In this document: one piece after another, positions 37,381 to 45,678 of the stretch
Layout of the letters: each line of letters opens with the position of its first letter
Numbering within the stretch: position 1 is the stretch's first letter
Assembly: GCA_947074105.1 (NCBI GenBank)
Contig: CAMTON010000001.1
Span: 62,001 to 126,000, forward strand
Reading direction: 5' to 3'
Length of the DNA: 64,000 nucleotides
Source: an uncultured Bacteroidales bacterium
GTDB taxonomy: Bacteria; Bacteroidota; Bacteroidia; Bacteroidales; JAUNSR01
The notes under the pieces: model-generated
Told to the model about the DNA's origin: nothing
The model's input: only the letters and a program-made list of their open reading frames with translations
Database searches by the model: none
Translations under genes and position numbers: made by a program

Positions 37381-40300
37381 TTAAACAAATTTACTGGGTT
37401 GAACTCCAAATTCCTTTTTAAAAAGCGTACTAAAATATTTAGTATTAATAAATCCTGTTTCAGCAGCAACATCATTAACACTCATACCGCTTCTTAATAA
37501 TTCAACAGATTTTTGTAATCTGATTATTCGTATAAACTCCTGAGGAGCTTTTCCGGTCAGAGACTTAAGACGACTAAAGAAAAGTGTGCGGCTCATTCCC
37601 ATATTCTGACAAAGAATATTTATAGTAAACTCTGTATTATCCAAATTGTCCATTACGATCCGGGTTGCCTGACTTACAAATTCTCTATCACTTTCAGAAA
37701 TTTCAACATTAGGTTGTAACTGATTATTTTGTTCTGTTATTGCTACATCGTCTGATATTTCCGGATTTCGTTCTTCAGCTAACGAGTCTTTGTGTATTTT
37801 TTGAACTTGTTGTAATGATTGACGCATCAGATAACTACGCAGACGATTTCTGTTTTCCAATAATCCCTGCACTTTAAGTTTTAATATTTCCGTACTGAAA
37901 GGTTTAGGAATATAGTCGTCTGCTCCATTTTTCAGACCTGATACCACAGCGTCATGATTAACTTTTGCCGTAAGTAATATAAAAGGAATCCCTTCTGTTT
38001 CGGGATCAGATTTTATTCTGTGGCATAACTCATCTCCCTGAATGCCAGGCATCATAACATCCGAAAGAATAAGATCGGGATATTCTTCAGCCATATATTC
38101 CAATGCAGCCTGTGCGTCCGGCTTATTAATGACTCTGTAATCTTTATCAAAGATACTACACAGATAATCGCGTAATGATTCGTTGTCCTCCACAATTAGC
38201 AGCGTATCTTTATCATTACAATTTTCCAAATTCATTGTTTCAATACTTCTTTTAGCTGAACTGACTGTATAATTATCATTGATAAGAGGATCTTTTACAA
38301 TTTCTTCGGAAACAGTTATCATATCTTTTTTATCATTTGTGCAGTCTAAGGTCACTTTAAATGTAGTTCCTTTACCTTCTTCAGACTGATAAGAAATTTT
38401 GCCATGTAAAGCTGATACGATACGTTGAACCTGAAGAAGACCAAATCCATTTCCATCTGTTTCTGATATTCTGGCATTTTTTGCACGATAAGCGCGTTTA
38501 AGCAAATGACGTCTGGCTTCTACCGGTATTCCGATACCATTGTCGGCAACTTCTAATATGGCAGAATTTTTTCTTGTAGTTAAACGCAATTCGATAGTAC
38601 CTTCTGATGGTGTATATTTACATGCATTAGAAATAAGATTATCCAATAACATTTCCAACATATATTTATCTGCCTTTATAAATATATCATCTTCAGGCAT
38701 TTTTAGAATTAATTGCTGATGTTTTCTATCACAATAATCCTGAAAACAAACAGCCTCTCCGGCCAAAACAGAATTAAGGCACAATGTTGTAAATGTAAAT
38801 TGCTCCTTGTAAGTCTCTACCTTTTCAAATTCCAGCAAACGTGTTACAAGAGTATATAATTTATTGGTATTATTACGCGCCAGATCAAGCAAGTGAAATG
38901 CATCAGGTGATAATGATTTCTCCTTACTTAAATCCTCCAGCGGTGCCATGATTAAAGTTACGGGTGTTCGAATATCATGTGCTGTATTGATAAAATAATT
39001 CAACTTTTCTTTATCATATTTTTTTTGCATCTGATTACTTTTATAGCGTAACATGAGATAAAAGACACATAAAAGCATAGTTAAATAAATCATCCATGCA
39101 TATACAGAATTCCACCATGGTTGAGCTATATCTATCAGTATTTCGCTCTCCGATATAATTTTCCCGTCACTACTGCGCAAACTTCGCACTTTGAACTTAT
39201 ATGAACCTGCCAGTACATTTGTATATTGTGCTACTCCATTATTCGTCTGATCGCTCCATGATTTATCATAACCTTCAAGAATATGCTGATAAACGATATC
39301 TCTTCTATAACAATAATTGACGGATTCATAAGTCGCAGAGAATGAATTATATCTGTATTTTAATTTAACATGATTATTATTAATCATATCATAAATTTCC
39401 GGGAAAATACTATCTGTTTGTTCAGGAAAAATATTTTTTATCTGCATTCCTGTTATTCGTACCGGAGAATTATAATCTGTACTTTCCATATTATCTGGAT
39501 TTAGGAAAACAGCTCCAGAAGTACTTCCATATACAATATTCCCATTTTTCATATTGCATAAAGATGATTTATTGAAGGATTTGTCCACACTACCCAAATA
39601 ATTAAAATTGGAAACATGAAAATTCTGAATCATAGCTAAACCTTTACCTGTACTTACCCATAACCGATTCTTCTTATCTCGATGTAAACTATAAATATCA
39701 TTAGAGGGCAAACCATCATTAAGAGTAAGTTTCTTTACATCATCTGTCAATAAATTGTACAGACATAAACCCCCTCCTTCTGTACCTAACCATACTGTAT
39801 CATCATTATTGAAAAGCATTGATATGATATAAGAGCTTGCATCCTGATCCTTATACTTCGTACTCGTAGCGTATTCCCGGATATCTCCATCAGATTTATT
39901 TATAAGATAAAAACCATATGTCGTAGCAACTGCCAATATTTTATCATTAACAGATTGAATAGATTGAACCCAATCTATATCATACAACTGTCTTTGTTTT
40001 TTCTTATGATTTATTATAACAAGTTTTCCCCCCAGTCCGCCGATACATAAATTACCTTCTGAATCATAATGAACTGCCAGAGTATAATTTGTAGTCAGCT
40101 CTTTATTTTGAACCGACAGATGATCAATTATATTTCCATTTATGTCAAGCTTATAAACGCCTTTACCATATGTACCGGCCCATACAGAGCCATTTTCACC
40201 CTGACAAAGTCTGGTCACAACAATATTATTAAGTATATGTTTCCATTTCCCTGTTTTCTGATTACAGATACTGATGCCTGAATCTGTAGAATACCATAAG

Positions 40301-41385
40301 TTTCCGTCTATATTTTCTTCTATATCATTAATATTATTGTCAGCTAAGGAGTGGATATTACCAAACTCATGAATCATTACTGTGGAAGGTATACTTAAAA
40401 GAATTGCAACTGATACACCTCCGGTATAACTACCGACCCAAATATTAGATTGGGAATCCTTTAAAATACTATAAACACCATTAGCCAGTAACCTTGTACG
40501 GGATATATTATCATTAGTCGCCATGAAAAGTTTAGACTGATAAGTATCCTTATTGATTGTATAAACCCCACCTCCATCTACTCCGATCAACATAGTCTCA
40601 TGATCATAATCCGTAATTGAACGAATCGGGTTTCTATTGTCCAGCGCATATTTAATAAAATCCCATTTATGTGTATTCATGTTTAGAATTATAAGTCCGT
40701 CATTGAATGTACCGATCCATAACTCTTGTCTGGTATTATCATAATATAAAGACTGAACATATAAATCCTCAGTTAATTGATTTAAATCTATGGTATTATC
40801 AGATTTCAGGTGATAAACACCCTGAGAGGAAGCTATTACTTTTGTGTTTTCTAAAGAAATGATATCTGTAATGTATTTATCCTGTAAAATACATTTTATG
40901 GAATCATTTACTTTTTTTTCATAAGCACCTTTTTGTGTGCCGAATAAACAACTGCCCTGATCATCAATATAAAATTTATTAAGAGTGATTGGCCCCGGAA
41001 TCATTTGTTCCAAAATATAAACCAGAATGAATTTATCATTTCGTTCAGAATATTTAAACACTTTTCCTGTTTGATCATAAACCCATAATCCATGCTGTTC
41101 ATCATAAAAAAGTCTTAATATTCGTCCTCCCATATCTCCATTGTAGAAAGGACCGGGCAAAGTATAATTTTTAACGCTATTGCCATTATATCTGTCTACG
41201 CCATCTTTGGTCGCAATCCAAATAACTTTATATTTATCTTCTGCTATAGAAAAAACACGTTGGCTACTCAGGCCGTCATAAGTGCCTAAATGTTGAACAT
41301 CAAAATTGGTTTCTGAAATTTCTGCCTTTGCTACAGATATGATCAGACTTAAAAAAAATGAAATATATAATGTTATGTTTTTCAT
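37381..41385 (-). CDS. Hybrid two-component system sensor-regulator (HTCS) of the glucan locus
   Basis: One protein of 1334 residues that senses oligosaccharide in the periplasm and activates the adjacent locus. Order: signal peptide (1-21), two seven-bladed reg_prop propellers with repeated LWIGT/VWLGTEGGG/LWVSTGKG motifs (to about 680), Y_Y_Y domain (about 685-750), one TM helix (about 760-779), HisKA with His803 in HDIRTPVTL, HATPase (NLISNACKYTPSEG, DNGIGIPV, GNGFGLLQVQ), receiver with Asp1109 in LILSDVMMPG, and AraC helix-turn-helix (about 1230-1330). All catalytic residues are present. It converges on the GH3 gene. Confidence 0.97.
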   Translation of the reverse strand: MKNITLYISFFLSLIISVAKAEISETNFDVQHLGTYDGLSSQRVFSIAEDKYKVIWIATKDGVDRYNGNSVKNYTLPGPFYNGDMGGRILRLFYDEQHGLWVYDQTGKVFKYSERNDKFILVYILEQMIPGPITLNKFYIDDQGSCLFGTQKGAYEKKVNDSIKCILQDKYITDIISLENTKVIASSQGVYHLKSDNTIDLNQLTEDLYVQSLYYDNTRQELWIGTFNDGLIILNMNTHKWDFIKYALDNRNPIRSITDYDHETMLIGVDGGGVYTINKDTYQSKLFMATNDNISRTRLLANGVYSILKDSQSNIWVGSYTGGVSVAILLSIPSTVMIHEFGNIHSLADNNINDIEENIDGNLWYSTDSGISICNQKTGKWKHILNNIVVTRLCQGENGSVWAGTYGKGVYKLDINGNIIDHLSVQNKELTTNYTLAVHYDSEGNLCIGGLGGKLVIINHKKKQRQLYDIDWVQSIQSVNDKILAVATTYGFYLINKSDGDIREYATSTKYKDQDASSYIISMLFNNDDTVWLGTEGGGLCLYNLLTDDVKKLTLNDGLPSNDIYSLHRDKKNRLWVSTGKGLAMIQNFHVSNFNYLGSVDKSFNKSSLCNMKNGNIVYGSTSGAVFLNPDNMESTDYNSPVRITGMQIKNIFPEQTDSIFPEIYDMINNNHVKLKYRYNSFSATYESVNYCYRRDIVYQHILEGYDKSWSDQTNNGVAQYTNVLAGSYKFKVRSLRSSDGKIISESEILIDIAQPWWNSVYAWMIYLTMLLCVFYLMLRYKSNQMQKKYDKEKLNYFINTAHDIRTPVTLIMAPLEDLSKEKSLSPDAFHLLDLARNNTNKLYTLVTRLLEFEKVETYKEQFTFTTLCLNSVLAGEAVCFQDYCDRKHQQLILKMPEDDIFIKADKYMLEMLLDNLISNACKYTPSEGTIELRLTTRKNSAILEVADNGIGIPVEARRHLLKRAYRAKNARISETDGNGFGLLQVQRIVSALHGKISYQSEEGKGTTFKVTLDCTNDKKDMITVSEEIVKDPLINDNYTVSSAKRSIETMNLENCNDKDTLLIVEDNESLRDYLCSIFDKDYRVINKPDAQAALEYMAEEYPDLILSDVMMPGIQGDELCHRIKSDPETEGIPFILLTAKVNHDAVVSGLKNGADDYIPKPFSTEILKLKVQGLLENRNRLRSYLMRQSLQQVQKIHKDSLAEERNPEISDDVAITEQNNQLQPNVEISESDREFVSQATRIVMDNLDNTEFTINILCQNMGMSRTLFFSRLKSLTGKAPQEFIRIIRLQKSVELLRSGMSVNDVAAETGFINTKYFSTLFKKEFGVQPSKFV

Positions 41386-41413
41386 CGTTAAAAAATAATC
41401 GCAATATTATCTA

Positions 41414-41444
41414 CAAAAATACAAGTATACATCATTTATTCACA
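41414..41444 (-). promoter_or_regulatory. Promoter of the hybrid sensor
   Basis: On the minus strand TATTTTTG (41421-41414) is an exact -7 box, with TGTG (41444-41441) 19 bp upstream as a -33 box matching three of four. The leader would be about 20 nt. Confidence 0.5.
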
Positions 41445-41690
41445 TTTTTGAATAGTTTGAATTACTTCATTTTTTAATAAAAAATGCCTATGAACTTATG
41501 TGATAATATCTCTCTGTAAAAACAAAGTGAATTTCCTCGTTTTATAGTAGACAGATTGTATATGTAATTTCAGTATCTTCAAAAAGTTGTTTTTACATTG
41601 TGATGTCTGAATCGAATTCATTTGGAATCGTCATGTTTTTTAATTTATAGAATATTTATCTAGTCCTAAAATTGGAGCTCTTATATATTA
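41445..41690. other. Non-coding gap, nothing recognised
   Basis: AT-rich DNA between the divergent promoters of the hybrid sensor and the orphan membrane protein. No dyad, repeat or reading frame stands out. Confidence 0.5.
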
Positions 41691-41697
41691 GGCAATG

Positions 41698-41852
41698 TTT
41701 TAGATATAGTTCCTCTATTATAGATTTGCACCAAACAGTAATATAATATTAAAGATCAAAATCAGTTTTATAAAGACCATCATGTATCTTTTGATTATTA
41801 CAATTATATTTCTTTGATTAATTTATGTAAGTTGATACAAGATATATTTTTG
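41698..41852 (+). promoter_or_regulatory. Two candidate promoters of the orphan protein gene
   Basis: The first is TTTT (41698-41701), 19 bp, TAGATTTG (41721-41728). The second is TTTA (41822-41825), 19 bp, TATTTTTG (41845-41852). Both have exact -7 boxes and near -33 boxes; leaders would be about 225 and 100 nt. The second is closer to typical leader length. Confidence 0.45.
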
Positions 41853-41960
41853 CAAATTCAAAAATATCATCAACTATCTTTAAAGAATGTATCGAAGATA
41901 ATCAGAATCTTTTATATGTAATTTTATTATAATTATTTTTGCCCTAAAGAAAATATATAC

Positions 41961-42845
41961 ATGCGAACATATCTAATAGACACCCTAAATAAATATAAAC
42001 GTATAAGTAAAAGTTTAGATGCAAAAGCTGTTTTATGCAATAAATCCTGGCAGGTTTTTAATAATTCTGGGGAAAAAGAAATTTATATCTTTCAAGAAGA
42101 CGGATCTCTTATTATTTCAATAAATGGGAAAGCAATAATTGCAAAATGGTCTTTTATTACAGCTAATGATACAGTATTAATATCACATAATGAGTCATCA
42201 TTTATGATGAAACCATTTTTTAATGATGATAAATTATTCGTTTTACAACTTGACGGAACTAATGAATATTCTTTCCTGATAGATGAGTCTATTAAAGCTT
42301 CTTTCAGAGCAAAAACACTTAACGAATTAGAATTATATATTAAAGGTGCTGAATTTATCATAGAAAAGAAAAAGACAGAAATAGAAACCCGACCTAAGAC
42401 AAAGTTTGATTATGATAGTCAAATTAAAATGAAATCGGAATATGACAGGAAAATTTATGAAGCACAAAAAAGAATAACGCAATCAAAAAATGATTTGATA
42501 GAAAAAACTAATGATGATTCTAAATATTTGAATGATATAAAATCTCAAACAAAAAAAATTAAACAGGAGGTAAATATATCTGAGCCCCAAAAAAGAATTA
42601 CTCAGTCTAAAAAAAATTGGAGCGAAAAAAAGAATTCTAATTCGGAATCTTCTAATGAAACAAAATTACAGCAAGATGTTAAGAGTGAAACCATTTCGGT
42701 ACAGGATGAAAATAAAACCGATTGGATAACGATTGTTCTGTGGATCTGTTTTATTGGATATATTTTTTGTGCAATAATGGTATATTTCACTGAAAATCCT
42801 GAAGGAAGAAGCTTTATCTCTGTACTTTTGAATATTAAAGGATAA
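41961..42845 (+). CDS. Orphan protein with polar coiled linker and C-terminal membrane anchor
   Basis: I recognise no family. Residues 1-125 look like a compact beta-rich domain (KSWQVFNNSGEKEIYIFQED, KAIIAKWSFITANDTVLIS). Residues 130-245 are highly charged and low in hydrophobics, probably coiled or disordered, with a repeated element EAQKRITQSKN / EPQKRITQSKK about 45 residues apart. Residues about 250-272 (WITIVLWICFIGYIFCAIMVYF) are one membrane helix near the C-terminus, so the protein would be tail-anchored facing the cytoplasm. No signal peptide. It is AT-richer and more Lys/Asn-rich than its neighbours and sits between a glycan locus and a tRNA fragment, which hints at acquisition. 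Confidence 0.7.
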   Translation: MRTYLIDTLNKYKRISKSLDAKAVLCNKSWQVFNNSGEKEIYIFQEDGSLIISINGKAIIAKWSFITANDTVLISHNESSFMMKPFFNDDKLFVLQLDGTNEYSFLIDESIKASFRAKTLNELELYIKGAEFIIEKKKTEIETRPKTKFDYDSQIKMKSEYDRKIYEAQKRITQSKNDLIEKTNDDSKYLNDIKSQTKKIKQEVNISEPQKRITQSKKNWSEKKNSNSESSNETKLQQDVKSETISVQDENKTDWITIVLWICFIGYIFCAIMVYFTENPEGRSFISVLLNIKG

Positions 42846-42883
42846 TAAAAAGATATTACATAACCAGTGTTATAAATCCACTA

Positions 42884-42931
42884 AAACGAAACAGGGTGTA
42901 TCAAAATTAATTGATACACCCTGTTTCGTTT
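42884..42931. terminator. Perfect 21-bp hairpin downstream of the orphan gene
   Basis: Arms 42884-42904 and 42911-42931 are exact reverse complements around AATTAA; the core is CAGGGTGTATCAA. The rightward T-tract is weak (TTTATTG), but the stem is long enough to act as terminator for the orphan gene. The gap up to the tRNA fragment is 40 bp. Confidence 0.75.
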
Positions 42932-42969
42932 ATTGTTATATATGACATATTTTTCGTTCTTATTTTATA

Positions 42970-43000
42970 TGGTCAGGCTGGGATTCGAACCCAGGACCCA
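42970..43000 (-). tRNA. 3' fragment of a tRNA gene (not a functional tRNA)
   Basis: On the minus strand the T-arm CTGGG-TTCGAAT-CCCAG (42994-42978) is intact, preceded by the variable-loop-like GGGTC and followed by CCTGACC and A, a normal acceptor 3' strand. The matching 5' strand GGTCAGG, D-arm and anticodon arm are missing from the upstream sequence. It is therefore only the last 30 or so bases of a tRNA. Such pieces are usually left when an element integrates at a tRNA 3' end. The parent isoacceptor cannot be told. Confidence 0.6.
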
Positions 43001-43042
43001 CACTTTGAAGTATAAATCTTTCGGATTAGATTAAGTACCTAT

Positions 43043-43075
43043 ATAAAAAAAGAAAAGGCTGTCATCACGACAACC
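43043..43075 (-). terminator. Minus-strand intrinsic terminator
   Basis: Read on the minus strand, GGTTGTC, loop GTGAT, GACAGCC (43075-43057) forms a 7-bp stem with one G-U pair only in this orientation, followed by TTTTCTTTTTTT. It ends the short transcript proposed at 43045-43114. Confidence 0.75.
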
Positions 43076-43114
43076 CAATCTTCATTAACCTTAAATCTAA
43101 TACCATGAAAAACA
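43045..43114 (-). ncRNA. Putative small RNA of about 70 nt
   Basis: A promoter and a terminator face each other with almost nothing between. On the minus strand ATTG (43150-43147), a 19-bp spacer and TACATTTG (43127-43120) match the Bacteroidales promoter; transcription would start near 43114 and end in the T-run after the hairpin at 43075-43057. A 13-codon frame, MVLDLRLMKIGLS, lies at 43106-43065 with its stop inside the terminator stem. It may be a true small RNA, a leader peptide cut off from its operon, or a relic. Confidence 0.5.
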
Positions 43115-43119
43115 CATTA

Positions 43120-43150
43120 CAAATGTAGCGACTTTTTTGACATCTGCAAT
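43120..43150 (-). promoter_or_regulatory. Promoter of the putative small RNA
   Basis: -7 box TACATTTG (exact TAnnTTTG) at 43127-43120 and -33 box ATTG at 43150-43147, 19 bp apart. The minus strand upstream of it carries no gene this could be an internal part of. Confidence 0.55.
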
Positions 43151-43545
43151 AGCATGTAAGCAAAATAAGTGTAGATTTAACATGTTATAACACAAGCCAC
43201 AATTTTTGTTACTTAAACAGATATTTTTGAACAATTTTGAAAGGTATATTTTATACCTGTGTATCATTTTTCCATAAATATCTATGTTTTAACATATTTT
43301 TGTTATATCTAAAGATTGGGAATATAAAATGTAAATAATAAAATTTAGAATTTAACTACTGAGAATTTTTATTAAAAAATAAGCTATGATTTTTAAATTA
43401 TTATTATTTTATAATATCTTTATTATTAGACAGTTCCGTATTTAACAATTTAAATCTATAAAATGCCTTTTAGAAACAATTTAAAGAAAAGATGACCTGT
43501 TTAGTAATAAAGTGTAATTTTAATAGAATAAAAAATAACATTTTT
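43151..43545. other. AT-rich non-coding stretch before the ilv promoter
   Basis: No reading frame or clear motif except the dyad AGGTATA-TTT-TATACCT at 43242-43258, a possible operator. The dyad is 290 bp upstream of the ilv promoter. Confidence 0.5.
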
Positions 43546-43577
43546 CTTGCAAATTATATTATCGTGTATTACTTTTG
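43546..43577 (+). promoter_or_regulatory. Promoter of the ilv operon
   Basis: CTTG (43546-43549), a 20-bp spacer and TACTTTTG (43570-43577) fit the Bacteroidales promoter. The start would be near 43584, about 23 nt before the leader-peptide ATG. Confidence 0.65.
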
Positions 43578-43606
43578 CGTCATCAAACAATAAAAAAGAC
43601 AAAACA

Positions 43607-43666
43607 ATGATAACAAATTATACAATTATTCGCCTCATCTCTTCAATTCTGGTCGTCGTGGCATAG
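43607..43666 (+). CDS. ilv leader peptide (attenuator)
   Basis: A 19-codon frame, MITNYTIIRLISSILVVVA, ending in TAG. Five Ile, two Leu and three Val make up 10 of 19 residues, with Ile-Leu-Val-Val-Val at positions 14-18 next to the stop. It lies between the promoter and the terminator hairpin upstream of ilvD, in exactly the place of the leader peptides of enteric ilv operons. Ribosome stalling at these codons when charged branched-chain tRNAs are scarce would control the downstream structures. The peptide itself needs no function. Confidence 0.85.
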   Translation: MITNYTIIRLISSILVVVA

Positions 43667-43669
43667 AAT

Positions 43670-43764
43670 AGGGAAAGGCTGTGTGTATAATTTATCTGTC
43701 ATTATAATATAAATGGATATCCGGTGAGCCTTTCTCTTTAATTTGAGAAAGGCTCATTGTTTTA
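43670..43764 (+). promoter_or_regulatory. Antiterminator/terminator of the ilv attenuator
   Basis: Terminator: TGAGCCTTTCTC (43725-43736) and GAGAAAGGCTCA (43745-43756), 12 perfect pairs, then TTGTTTTAT. Antiterminator: AGGGAAAGGCT (43670-43680) can pair with AGCCTTTCTCT (43727-43737), the terminator 5' arm, through 11 pairs with one G-U. The antiterminator strand starts three bases after the leader stop, so a ribosome at the stop codon would cover it and let the terminator form, while one stalled at the Ile-Leu-Val run would leave it free. Confidence 0.8.
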
Positions 43765-43827
43765 TAAAAAAGAGAATTTAAGCTTTCATAAAAGGAATAA
43801 ATTCTGATACGATAAAAAGCTTTCAGT

Positions 43828-45660
43828 ATGAAACATAAATTGAGAAGTGCTCAGAGCACTCAGGGAAGAAGGATGGCCGGAGCCCGCGCATTATGGCGTG
43901 CAAACGGAATGAAAGAAGATATGATAGGAAAACCTATCATTGCTATTGTAAATTCTTTTACTCAATTTGTACCGGGACATGTTCATCTGCATGAGATCGG
44001 ACAACAGGTAAAGAGCGAGATTGAGAAACTTGGCTGTTTCGCTGCTGAATTTGATACTATCGCTATTGACGACGGTATAGCAATGGGACACGACGGTATG
44101 CTTTACTCATTACCTTCAAGAGATCTTATAGCCGACAGCGTGGAGTATATGGTCAATGCACATAAGGCTGACGCAATGGTCTGCATAAGCAACTGTGACA
44201 AGATCACTCCGGGTATGCTTATGGCCGCTATGAGACTTAACATCCCTGCAATTTTTGTATCAGGAGGACCTATGGAAGCCGGCAGAATGGGCGATAAACG
44301 TCTGGATCTTATTGATGCGATGATTCAGGCAGCTGATAAGAGCGTTGATGATGCAACGGTGCGTGAAGTGGAAAACGCTGCATGTCCGACCTGCGGAAGC
44401 TGCTCGGGTATGTTTACGGCAAACTCGATGAACTGTCTTAATGAAGTTCTTGGTATGGCTCTTCCCGGTAACGGAACAATTGTAGCAACTCATAAGAACA
44501 GAAAATATTTATTTGAAAAAGCTGCGAAACAGATCGTAGATAATACTTACAGATATTACAGAGACGGAGATGAAAGCGTTTTGCCTAGATCTATAGCAAA
44601 AAGAGAGGCTTTCCTTAACTCAATGACTCTTGATATCGCAATGGGCGGATCAACAAATACAATCCTACATCTTCTTGCTATCGCAAATGAAGCAGGTGTG
44701 GATTTCACAATGGAAGATATTCATCATCTTTCATTAAAAACTCCTGTTCTTTGTAAAGTGGCGCCGAATACTCAGAAGTATCACATAGAAGATGTGAACA
44801 GAGCCGGAGGTATTCTTTCTATTATGGGAGAACTTGATAAAAAAGGACTTGTAAATAAAGAAGTTTCGAGAGTTGACAATATGACTCTTGGTGAGGCGAT
44901 CGATAAATACAGTCTTAGCAGCAATAACCTGACAGAAGAAGCAAAAGAACTATGGCATTCCGCGCCTGCGGGGAAATTCAACCTTGTGCTTGGCTCACAG
45001 GATACTAAGTTCGATACTCTTGATGCTGACAGAACAGAGGGATGCATCAGAGATTTCGACAATGCCTATGTAAAAGACGGAGGTCTTGCTATTCTGAGAG
45101 GTAATATAGCACAGGACGGATGTGTGGTGAAGACAGCAGGTGTCGATCCTTCTATATTTAAATTTAAAGGTACGGCAAGAGTATTCCAGTCACAGGATGA
45201 TGCCTGTGACGGTATCCTTGGCGGAAAGGTGAACAGCGGTGATGTGGTAGTAATCACATATGAAGGGCCTAAAGGCGGTCCGGGAATGCAGGAGATGCTC
45301 TACCCTACTTCATATATCAAATCAAGACATCTGGGTAAAGAGTGTGCTCTTATTACAGACGGCAGATTCTCAGGTGGTACATCAGGTCTTTCGATTGGAC
45401 ATATCTCTCCGGAAGCAGCTGCAGGAGGTAATATAGCACTTGTAAGAGATAATGATATTATTGAAATAGATATAGAAAACCGCTCTATCAATGTATTGAT
45501 AAGCGATGAAGAACTTGAAGTTCGCCGCGTGCTTGAAATGGAACGCGGAAATATGGCTTTTACGCCGACATCAAGAGAGAGAGAGATTTCAAAAGCTCTT
45601 AAGGCTTATGCTAAGATGGTTAGCTCAGCCGATAAAGGAGCAGTAAGAATTGTAGATTAG
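43828..45660 (+). CDS. ilvD: Dihydroxy-acid dehydratase
   Basis: Third enzyme of valine/isoleucine synthesis: it dehydrates 2,3-dihydroxy-isovalerate and -methylvalerate to the 2-keto acids, using an Fe-S cluster and Mg2+. At 610 residues it is a full-length IlvD. Cluster cysteines are in [10 protein letters not shown] and [37 protein letters not shown] is the C-terminal IlvD/Edd signature. It is the first structural gene after the attenuator, 64 bp past the terminator, and heads ilvD-B-N-TE-C. Confidence 0.98.
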   Translation: MKHKLRSAQSTQGRRMAGARALWRANGMKEDMIGKPIIAIVNSFTQFVPGHVHLHEIGQQVKSEIEKLGCFAAEFDTIAIDDGIAMGHDGMLYSLPSRDLIADSVEYMVNAHKADAMVCISNCDKITPGMLMAAMRLNIPAIFVSGGPMEAGRMGDKRLDLIDAMIQAADKSVDDATVREVENAACPTCGSCSGMFTANSMNCLNEVLGMALPGNGTIVATHKNRKYLFEKAAKQIVDNTYRYYRDGDESVLPRSIAKREAFLNSMTLDIAMGGSTNTILHLLAIANEAGVDFTMEDIHHLSLKTPVLCKVAPNTQKYHIEDVNRAGGILSIMGELDKKGLVNKEVSRVDNMTLGEAIDKYSLSSNNLTEEAKELWHSAPAGKFNLVLGSQDTKFDTLDADRTEGCIRDFDNAYVKDGGLAILRGNIAQDGCVVKTAGVDPSIFKFKGTARVFQSQDDACDGILGGKVNSGDVVVITYEGPKGGPGMQEMLYPTSYIKSRHLGKECALITDGRFSGGTSGLSIGHISPEAAAGGNIALVRDNDIIEIDIENRSINVLISDEELEVRRVLEMERGNMAFTPTSREREISKALKAYAKMVSSADKGAVRIVD

Positions 45661-45678
45661 TATTAAAAACTAAAAGTG

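Noticed and set aside
42961-43080. A complete tRNA gene with an intron or unusual arms
   Set aside because: Only the T-arm and acceptor 3' strand are there; the partner strand GGTCAGG and the D and anticodon arms are not found within reach on the minus strand.
43105-43128. Plus-strand seven-codon frame MKNTLQM
   Set aside because: It overlaps the minus-strand promoter box TACATTTG, has no promoter or terminator in its own direction, and is too short to support.
43242-43258. AGGTATA-TTT-TATACCT as the operator of the ilv operon
   Set aside because: It is almost 300 bp upstream of the promoter; the attenuator accounts for control better. Kept only as a note.
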